Shown: positions 56,470 to 64,000 of the stretch, piece after piece
How positions within the stretch are numbered: the stretch's first letter is position 1
How the letters are laid out: every line of letters begins with the position of its first letter
DNA from: Parelaphostrongylus tenuis
Lineage: Eukaryota > Nematoda > Chromadorea > Rhabditida > Metastrongylidae
Direction: 5' to 3'
Assembly (NCBI GenBank): GCA_019055375.1
Contig: JAHQIW010003912.1
Location: forward strand, 57,909-121,908
DNA: 64,000 nt
Notes under the pieces: generated by a model
Databases searched by the model: none
The model's input: only the letters and a program-made list of their open reading frames with translations
Told to the model about the DNA's origin: nothing
Translations under genes and position numbers: made by a program

Positions 56470-56950
56470 TGCCCTTCATAAGTTAGCGACCAAATAGCAG
56501 ATCCTAAACTTCGTGCTCACCTTTACATTTCGACTGTCCTTTCACCTCTCTGTTATGCAGCAGAGACGTAGGCTGATACGAAAACGGCGTCAGTAAATCT
56601 GCTAACAACATCTTGCAGGCTCGCATAACTCAGATCTTCAAACTAATTTATACTCATGATCTAAAGATTTGACATCGCTTGCGAAACACTTACGGCCTAG
56701 TCACATAACAAGAAGAACATATGGCAGATAGACGAAAAGAGTGTAATTGACTTCAATAAATAGCAAGTGTCTCCTTAGAAGACCATTTAAACGATGCGCA
56801 AGCGCGTTTGTAGATAACGCAAATCATCTGCATCCGCAAGTGGTAGTGAAATTGGATTCGCGAAATGGGCCTAGCGTATATCACCGTGTTCGAAATACAC
56901 TGCCACAGTGAACGACAATTACGTGTCCCACTGACAGTGAAGAAAGGTTG
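56470..56950 (+). pseudogene. Fragment of the 12.6-kb-type RTE LINE
   Basis: The translation near 56498-56590 reads DPKLRAHLYISTVLSPLCYA then AET, the post-RT segment of RTE proteins (LRAHLFDSTVLPALTYAAETW in relatives). The rest is degraded. Confidence 0.5.
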
Positions 56951-57243
56951 TCCAAGTATACATAAAAATATTCAAGTAAGGATATCTCTCGAATCATTTT
57001 GTTCAGTACTTGCATTCAGATACTAAAATACTGCTTCACTTGTAGTCAGAATGAATTATTCTCGATAAAGAAACATTTCACCTGTCCCAATTTGTTCCAG
57101 AAATCATTGACGATAAATTTACCATAAGGGAATGAGCCCGCAATAATCTGAAAGTTTATTGCGACCTAAACATTTGACGAAAGTGAAGTCTAGCCAAATT
57201 ATTACGAAACACTTCAAAAGTAATCAGAATTCTTTTTATCTGT
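56951..57243. other. Intergenic, nothing recognised
   Basis: No feature found. Confidence 0.4.
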
Positions 57244-57362
57244 CCGCCACTTGCGGTGGTATGATGTTACAATATACCCAATATCTTCGTTCAAATCCCT
57301 GCTGACGCAAATGCTTTTGCGCAGCACTCCACATTATTGGTTATATTGTAACTTCAAAAGTA
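57244..57362. mobile_element. MITE related to 8793-8970, short
   Basis: CCGCCACTTGCGGTGGTATGATG matches the arm GCGGTGGTATGATG at 8806. The interior has CGTTCAAATCCC (B-box-like). GTTACAATATACCCA at the left is inverted as GGTTATATTGTAAC at the right. Confidence 0.45.
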
Positions 57363-58084
57363 TTCAGAAAAATTAACGAAAACTTGCTGAAATTGGGAAG
57401 GTGTCAGCTGATTCACTCTGAACATTTGAAATAAGAGTGATGCTGGATACACAAAAAGCACGGATGTTTTGTGTGCACATATAGCGTCGTGCCCTTGAAA
57501 CCTAGTAAAAACATTCATCATCGCTCACAAAGCCGTTGTTGTATCGGTGTCTGTTAACCACCCTACTCTTAAAGCACTGTCCATGCGAGAGGTGCATTCG
57601 TGCTTTGAAGAGAGCTGCATATCCCTGAGAGAAATAGATCGCCGTCGACCACGCCTTGACTCACCGCAATTCGCGAGTGCCAATGACTGGTGGTGGCTAA
57701 TCGTTTTAGGTAAGGGGCCCTGCAGCTCATGGTGATACATCTGCCTATATTCGGAGTGTAGCCGTCCGCTCTTGTCGACGTGTTTCTGCTGAGTAACAAC
57801 GACTCATCTCGTTGGCGAAAGGGCGACGTAATGGATGTGTTTATTTGGGCTATGGTATGTTGGAGAATCTTCTAGTAGCTTAGGCAAATACTTCAAAAAG
57901 GCCGTATCATCATCGCCTATCATCCAAATAAAAAGGGATGTCAAAAACCGCTTTCGGTGCACACCTAATAGATTAACAGACCAGCACACATTTCAAAGCC
58001 AATGACAATGACCTGCTGCTTGTTTTGACGTTGTGAAGTAGCAGTACATGTATCTTAAGCAAAGTTCATTCCTGACATTATATC
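57363..58084. other. Intergenic; locally GC-richer at 57540-57800
   Basis: Both strands are open for 60-75 codons at 57525-57800, suggesting composition rather than coding. Nothing recognised. Confidence 0.35.
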
Positions 58085-58603
58085 ACCTGTATCACCTGTC
58101 GGCCCGTTGATCCTCGAGTGACTCGAGCGGGTACCAACAACTCTTCCATTTTTCTCTGTCGCGTGCAAGAATAGCCCAGTGGGTCCTCCTCGGTCTAGTT
58201 ATTCGCTGAGCATCATATCTTTCTTCTACCGCTTTCGTGATGAAATCGGACCAACGGGTCGGTGGTCTTCCCTTGGAGCGCTTGACGTTCCGAGGAATCC
58301 AGTCGGTAACGGCTCTCGTCTATCGGTTGTCGTTGAAGCGCATCACGTGTCCGGCCCACCTTGTTTTCGATATCCTGGCATGTAGAACGGCGTCTCTGAT
58401 TTTTGATCTTTGACGTAGGTCGAAACTCGAAAACCAAGTGATTCTTCATCCTGCTTACGTAGCGACCAGGTTTCTACTGCATACGTCAAGGCAGGAATAA
58501 TTGTCGAGTCGAAAAGGTGGTCACGGAGTCGGATGTTCTTAGTCCTCTTCACTACATCGTCGATGCTCTTAAACGTTCCCCAAACCTCTCGTTTCCGTTT
58601 CCG
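58085..58603 (-). pseudogene. RTE LINE copy 3, strongly 5'-truncated with an internal deletion
   Basis: Shares the 3' end (CAGGTGATACAGGTGAT, inverted) and the C-terminal region with the copies at 21.8 and 43.1 kb. Begins at about 58603 in the RRKRAAWG segment. Relative to copy 1 about 90 bp are missing at about 58430, joining the CACTTG of the KQDERSL segment to TTTCGACCTACG. No clear target duplication found. Confidence 0.8.
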
Positions 58604-59210
58604 TTCTCATAGTGGAATTTGAGATTTTCAAATAAATATGAGGTTACTCAGTATTTTTCCTCTAAGTATTAATGAACGCCGGACATAGAAAAACTAATAA
58701 CGGGAATATTTTTTGATGAGCCACAAATATTTTCCCGAACATTTGAAATTATAGTCTTGCGAATGCGAGCTCGACGCATAAATGACGGCCCTGGCCACTG
58801 TTACCTGCTGCTCACATCCGTGCTGTGAACGGACTGCAAATTGGCAAGTGAGGCTTCGCAGAGGTGCTTTTATTACACAATAAAAAGCTTTCTTGCTACC
58901 CGCGCTGACACTTGGAAAATGAGTGTCAAGGCAGGACTCCCATGTCTAGTAATGGATTTATTTGTGGCGTAATTTTTGGGGTAGCATAATTATTGAAAAA
59001 ACTGATGTTCATTGTTATTCTTTCTTCAGGCGCATATATCCTTTTTTTGCACCCTTATAGTGTTGTTTTCTTTACTTTATGGTATTTTATAAAGCTTTCA
59101 TCGCTTATGTGCTAAAAATAAGTTTGCTAAGCATTTGGTCATAGTGTCTGATAGCATGATTGGTCACCACTGCTAAACTTTGCTTTCACTTTCATTCACT
59201 TTCGTGTTAA
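58604..59210. other. Intergenic, nothing recognised
   Basis: No supportable feature. Confidence 0.4.
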
Positions 59211-59230
59211 CCTTGTGAATTTGGGTGAAA

Positions 59231-59790
59231 GGAGGTGATACAAACTAAGAAGTTCACGAAAAAATGTGGATCGGAAGATCGATTAGAGGAAGAAGAAGAA
59301 GAATGTTATGTACCTTTAGCAAAATTACGTCCTTGGCAGCTTGCATTCACCTTGAATCCGCGTTGTTAACTTCCGTCATCGATTTCTTGAAAAATATTCT
59401 TCCCTGGATTCCAGAGCGAAAGATAATGACAGAAATTAGGCATTTTTTCTGCTCTGAGGTTTTTCGAAAGTCTTAGTTTCGATGGCTATTTCGCACTACC
59501 GAGACTGTATTCCACTACAAAAGGCAAAAACATTGTGATAGAAAGTGTGCATAGGAGAACACAAGCTAGCACAAACAAAAGAATTGAACTATATTACTCG
59601 TGTATCCCAAGATGCCTTGTTATTTGAGTTATACATGGTGAATTTTACTATTACGGAACGGACCTCGCAGACATTACATGGTCGAAACAGATTACCACTT
59701 TGGACAGAACTTTGTGAAAGAAAAACGATCGAGAATTATGTCAAGCTTCCACATTGCCAGTGCGGACGAGCCATCCAACTATCTAAGTAA
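59231..59790 (+). CDS. Candidate host gene, two coding blocks
   Basis: Block 1 (about 59231-59359) is open from GAGGTGATACAAACTAAG and encodes KKFTKKCGSEDRLEEEEEEC then YVPLAKLRPWQ, with an acidic run; it may end near CCTTGGCAG. Block 2 (about 59539-59790) is open to a stop and encodes YITRVSQDALLFELYMVNFT and, near the end, LPHCQCGRAI, with a possible acceptor GTGATAG before 59539. Composition looks coding. The acidic run could also come from a DNA transposon protein. No family recognised and the join is not proven. Confidence 0.35.
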
Positions 59791-60859
59791 TAATGAATTC
59801 AATATGAGTTTGGTGAAAATGAGAGCAATGTGATTCATTAGGAATCGTCTCGTCATTCATGTTATGTGAGATATATAGGAGCAAAAATAGTAGTACCCTC
59901 TTGTACAACAACGATGAAGTGATTGACACATTTCCACTGAATGAGTGAGATGCGAATCTATCGATAAAGGTCAAATTCTCGTGTGTTCAAACATCAGTCG
60001 AAATTTTCTCTCAGAAGCACGTCATCTCTTCACGTCAGGTACTAGAGGTTACATTCCTTTTTTTTTTCATCATTTCGCTAATGCTGTACAACTTTTGCAC
60101 AAAAAATTTATTCAGAAATTAGAAGCTGGTACCTTTAGCATTGGATAACAAAACGATTGTAAAGGCGGTTAATTTTTTTTACGCATACATCACTATCAGT
60201 AGGCAATTTAAGAACCTTCCTACAATCAACAGTTAGTACTACCTGAGAAATTAAACGCTTGCATTTTTAAAATGTTCGGCGGAGAATTTCGTGAAAGAAT
60301 CTAGTCTACAAAGTTTTCGAGCAGTAAGAACAGCACAACAACTACATCAGACTATTGTCTTTAAAAGCTATTGGAAGACACAGTGTACACCGATGCTGAA
60401 GTGATCGAAACGTTCTTGTTTGTTCATCACCCATGGCCAATTACTGACAATTTTTCACATAGCTTCAAGAGAAGCTTTGTGCGTGTTCCCAAACCAGAAC
60501 GGTTTTTTTCAATGAAGAACGCAAGCGCGGTGGACAGTCGAAGAACCTAGAAATCTATTCACGAATATTGAATGACTACATAATTGAACAAAACACGTAA
60601 AATTAGAAAAATCCCTAGCACATTGTAGTGAGTAACTGGAAAACACCAGTCAATATCTTGAAGAAGCCTGATCACCTGTGCACTTCTCTCAAATTTTAAG
60701 AGGAGGTGTAGATATGATAGTTTGAACTAGACAAAAAACAATGCAAAGGGTTTTCTACTAACTGAAAATAGGCATAAGATGGTAAAATACATAGAGAGTT
60801 CTGATCACATCGACGTACCGAGCATTTATCCATCTCGACAGTCAAAGTTCTGCCCCTCA
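59791..60859. other. AT-rich intergenic, nothing recognised
   Basis: No feature beyond short frames. Confidence 0.35.
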
Positions 60860-61345
60860 CATTTCTTTATGATTTCGATTATGTGCTCATTCAAATCTTT
60901 GCATATTTAGCACTGTGAACTGACGAAAGCACGATGAATAGGTTGTCAAATTCCTTCAGAAAGATATATGCCTGCAAAGTGAAAACTTTCAAAATTTTGA
61001 GGAACAAACAGCATTGTTGTCCGAAGCCTGATGATGCAAAATTGAGAATAATTCAGCCACTGTAAATATCCAATAGGCTGGAAAAGATCTTCGTTGTAAA
61101 TAGCGTTGATTTTGATAGTGCCAAAGAGTGATCATACCACCAACTTGAAGATAGGCTTTCGACCATTTTAGTTCTGGCTTGGACAACGTGCCTTTGCGGT
61201 GCACAAGATTTATGATAATTAGATAGGATATCGAGTGCACAAGATGGCAATCAAAATAGGAAGCTAAAGTTTGCGCAAGCCTTCTGCGAGTAATGGCGAG
61301 ACATCTGGATTTGCTTACACTCAGCTGCACTAATACTGTCAAAAT
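60860..61345 (-). pseudogene. Possible mariner transposase core relic
   Basis: A minus-strand frame of 117 codons reads LAITRRRLAQTL, then LVHRKGTLSKPELKWSKAYL and GGMITLWHYQ. This fits the mariner order RR..L, (catalytic DE.W lost), KR...S.PE...K.YLHPKKVM...WWD with mutated key residues. In a shifted frame IYNEDLFQPIGYLQ continues. Similarity is judged by eye and is modest. Confidence 0.4.
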
Positions 61346-61429
61346 GACGTCGTCAGATAGTGGAAAATATATTTAAGTCATGATCTTGGAGAACTGGATG
61401 ACGCCCGTTGTGTTTGGCGAGATGTTTAG

Positions 61430-62525
61430 GCAATTAAAATTTGGTCCTCTGATAAGTTTTGACACTAGAGCAGTAAACATCAAATTTATCAACCAGAAGT
61501 ATTCGGAACGGTGCAGCGGTGCACCATGACCAAGGGGTTGTAATGCTCGTCGTGGTGCTCACGTGGGTTAAGCCCGCTTCAGCACAACAAACGTTCTATG
61601 GTAGCTCCATAGGCAGGCTATCTCGATAATGTGAGGAAACGTGCTCAGCTAGTATTCTACGGCGATCAAGAAGAAAAAAAAAGCGAATTGAGTGCTAGAA
61701 GCCTGTGATCCGCACAGTGAAAAAGAATTACTGTCAAGACGGATCGACAAAGTGTTAAAAAATTGTGGAGTGAATAAAATCGTTTGACAACACTATCAAA
61801 CTATGCTTCACAGCGTGGACACATTTCTGCCGACTCGCAAGCAACAATTCAGTGCCGCGCTCATAGCAGTCGCCATCCTTAGGGTTCAAGGAAAGTTGTC
61901 AATCTTCGACGCAAATGGTTGATGTATCGGAAATTTTTCTTGCTAAGGAAGGACTCCAGCAACCAGAAGAGGTGGCGGTCAGATGACGACTAATCAGTAC
62001 TGTGCAGCGAATGATTCAGCAACTCCCAGCCCAGCTCAGTCAGCTTTTCCTTGCCAATTTGGCTACATGCAGCTTTGCCGTTTCTTAGAGCAGGATGAGA
62101 TTGCGATGACGTCGACGTGATAGGCTATATTGCGACAATACAAATGCTCACCGAGGCGCTTAGCACTGATCGTTTCTCCGGCTGAAAGCAAATCCCTGTG
62201 AATCGATCTGGCTCGGTCCCAAAAAATGATGGGTATAACCTTTCGAGCAAATCGATTTAAAAATGGGGTTAAAGTTCCTCGTCGGCCCTCGTTGAGCGGC
62301 CATGGTGAGTTACATATGAACAAATTTGCTACCAAAAGAAAGTTCAGAATTTTTCTGCACAAAGCGGCATTGATTCACTACTTGAGAGATGGTCGAAATG
62401 TGTCCAGGCCGATGACACATACTTTGAATAGTGTCGCTGAGCAATTTTTATTGCTTCTATCCATCAGATTTGGTGTTTATGGCTTCAGTACCAAATTTTA
62501 TGGAGCGACCTAATACTATATCGCT
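61430..62525 (-). pseudogene. mariner element relic with both terminal regions
   Basis: Right edge ATGGAGCGACCTAAT (about 62502-62516) and left edge TTTGGTCCTCTGATAAGTTTTG (about 61440) correspond to the TTAGGTCG...CATAAG termini seen elsewhere. Minus-strand translation at 62260-62140 reads KVIPIIFWDRARSIHRDLLS then GETISAKRL, the mariner KV....WWD..G.IH.ELL..GETI.A..Y block. Stops and frame shifts throughout. Confidence 0.6.
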
Positions 62526-62600
62526 CAACATTGAATGTATAGTCGTAGCATCATGCCACTACTAAACACGGGTGTTAATAAATAACTCTCATCGATTAGT
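62526..62600 (+). repeat. MITE arm next to a mariner end
   Basis: GCATCATGCCACTACTAAAC resembles the MITE arm at 8946. The segment directly abuts the mariner terminus and recurs in the same arrangement at 63921-64000. Confidence 0.5.
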
Positions 62601-63169
62601 TAGAACACAACATAGTAAATTTACAAATTTTCCTTAAACTTAAACCTAAACCCGAGCTTAAAAGTTATCAGGCCTATGATAAGTGGAGGAAATATAAATG
62701 TAGAAGGCAAATTTCCCATAATTGTATTCGTCGACTTCGCAGCTTCCTTGAGAATGTTCGTTTATCCGATTAAATTTTGTCTTCGCATCTGAATTCTTGA
62801 AACGTTTTTATCATCATTGAGTTAATCTCATGACGAACGAAAATTCGCAAGTACACAACGAATATGAAATCGACGTTCTGCGTGGGCATGTGGCACCTTG
62901 TAGCTCATATCCTTTTTACGCTATTTAATTCACATTCTATTTTAACACTTTATTTTATTTTTATTATATGCTGAAGCTTACCTTAGTTTATTCATCGGTG
63001 TTTAGTAAATTTAGTAACTCGGGTGACTCGAAGGGTTTGCGGCTCTGATAATGTAGGAGATCGTTGAAACGTAGGTAAGTTACAATATACCGATCTCGGA
63101 AAAGCTCAAAATATTCTCTCAGACATGAATGATTTGCTGAGGCACTCACATCGTTTGCTGAACGTATAC
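62601..63169. other. AT-rich; possibly intronic to the 63.2-kb gene
   Basis: No exon recognised. The open donor at 63170 implies that the gene continues leftwards. Confidence 0.35.
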
Positions 63170-63450
63170 ATCTGGAGCGTAGTGCGGAGTTGCTGCAGCA
63201 GGTGGAACAGTTGGTACGGAGTAATAGAATGAAGCGCTATGTAGCGGCATGAATTCTGATGACCTAATGAAATGATAATTGGCTGAAAACATTGTGAAAG
63301 TGGTCATTTCAACATGTACGAATCGGCAGCAAAAAATCCTCTCCTGCACTGACACACGACATTCTGTTGATGAGCCACAGTAGATTGCGGTGATTCAGCA
63401 GCAGCATATTGATACTGATTTGGATCGAAGAGTTGACTGGCACCTTGCAT
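63170..63450 (-). CDS. 5' end of a host gene, Gln/Ala/Pro-rich N-terminus (partial)
   Basis: Exon 1: start ATG at 63450, MQGASQLFDPNQYQYAAAES, through HQQN to a donor near 63350 (TCA|GTGCAG, leaving 2 nt). Exon 2: acceptor ATTTCATTAG, 63263-63170, encoding SSEFMPLHSASFYYSVPTV then PPAAATPHYAPD, donor GAT|GTATAC. Phases join (2 nt plus 1 nt, then phase 0). Low-complexity Gln/Ala/Tyr/Pro N-termini are common in nematode transcription factors, but no DNA-binding domain is visible, so this is only a hint. Without the second splice the frame would stop at about 63146. Confidence 0.5.
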
Positions 63451-63559
63451 TTTTCCGACGAAGTCACAAACAGGTTGATGTTAGAAACTATGGCAACATC
63501 AAGAGGCTATCAATCAAACTTAGAATTTTAGCTTTGAATGACGGTGGAGGATCTCAGCT

Positions 63560-63920
63560 TTGGAGATTAAACCAGTGGAGCTAAAAGTGAGTGAAAAATA
63601 GCAGAAAGGATGGCCGGAAAGTGGCTCGCAAGGTTCAAGCTTGGAGGCAACTGCCTGGACGATGAGTTGCGTTCGGACCTCTTACAGAAAAATCTTGCTC
63701 GCCGTCTCACTAGCCCCTGCGCACCATTCGTGCATGAGTAGCAAGTGAATTTCTTCCCTTAACAGACCCTCCTTGAGGCAAATACAAGCAGGTTGTGCAA
63801 CGAAATGCTCTCAGGAAATAGCGCAATCAAACGATACCAGAATCATGCATTTCTGATCACTTATGATTGATAAATTTGGTATATATTAGTGTAGTGCCAA
63901 AACTTATGGAACGACCTAAT
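63560..63920 (+). pseudogene. mariner internal-deletion derivative
   Basis: Contains KWLARFKLGGNCLDDELRSD (DNA-binding-domain end, about 63617-63680), then little else before the right terminus CCAAAACTTATGGAACGACC (63897-63916). Most of the catalytic domain is missing. Confidence 0.55.
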
Positions 63921-64000
63921 ACCTAGTACTGAACATTAGATATGTAGTCATAACGTGACACCACTACTAAAAAACGTGTTAACAAAATAATTCTTACCGA
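63921..64000 (+). repeat. MITE arm next to a mariner end, second instance
   Basis: Collinear with 62526-62600: GTAGTCATAACGTGACACCACTAC against GTAGTCGTAGCATCATGCCACTAC. Confidence 0.5.

Noticed and set aside
1..64000. CRISPR arrays, bacterial operons, ribosomal RNA genes, spliced-leader RNA genes
   Set aside because: None found; evenly spaced identical repeats with unique spacers are absent, and no rRNA or SL1-like donor sequence was seen.

Overview
This window is AT-rich nuclear DNA from a nematode, most likely a strongylid such as a hookworm. The basis is: (i) RTE-type LINE proteins of the sort I associate with hookworm genomes; (ii) a mixture of Tc1/mariner, BEL/Pao, Penelope-like, SINE and foldback repeats; (iii) a multi-exon gene with small exons, mostly TTTCAG-like acceptors and a putative trans-splice acceptor about 35 nt before its start codon; and (iv) a eukaryotic tRNA-Gly(GCC). 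The species is inferred, not proven. Nothing looks bacterial or viral, and most short open frames are chance.

Layout. 1-12.6 kb is a repeat landscape. It holds several copies of a long-inverted-repeat (foldback) family I call P1, tRNA-derived SINEs, and two inverted-repeat elements whose arms carry hammerhead-ribozyme-like cores. 12.6-14.7 kb is a badly decayed RTE-type LINE. 14.9-15.3 kb holds two minus-strand exons of an unrecognised host gene. 16.4-17.9 kb is a complete P1 copy followed by a mariner relic. 18.4-19.0 kb is a direct tandem of a 269-bp unit, each unit with a type I hammerhead ribozyme, the whole flanked by an 11-bp direct repeat; this is the architecture of a retrozyme. 20.0-21.5 kb has candidate exons and a mariner relic. 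21.8-25.2 kb is a near full-length RTE LINE with an 18-bp target-site duplication and four frameshifts.

The best host gene lies at 32.35-36.50 kb on the minus strand: 11 proposed exons whose phases join in frame, apart from one exon with ambiguous structure. 36.8-42.7 kb returns to SINEs, a minisatellite and duplicated repeats. 43.1-44.5 kb is a 5'-truncated RTE copy with a 14-bp target-site duplication. 46.3-50.2 kb contains mariner remnants and a BEL/Pao integrase relic, followed by a tRNA-Gly gene (50.8 kb) inside a perfect 9-bp inverted repeat. A minus-strand Penelope-like reverse transcriptase relic covers 50.9-52.4 kb. 54.7-58.6 kb has further repeat fragments. 59.2-59.8 kb and 63.2-63.45 kb carry candidate host exons; the latter start about 110 bp from a mariner deletion derivative.

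The most interesting theme is ribozyme-bearing repeats: two intact-core type I hammerheads in tandem, a third copy of the same unit inserted inside a P1 element with its own 12-bp duplication and a core mutation, hammerhead-like cores in inverted-repeat elements, and a Penelope-like RT relic in the same window. Known metazoan retrozymes are thought to borrow retroelement machinery, and Penelope-like elements are known to carry hammerheads; the link here is inference.
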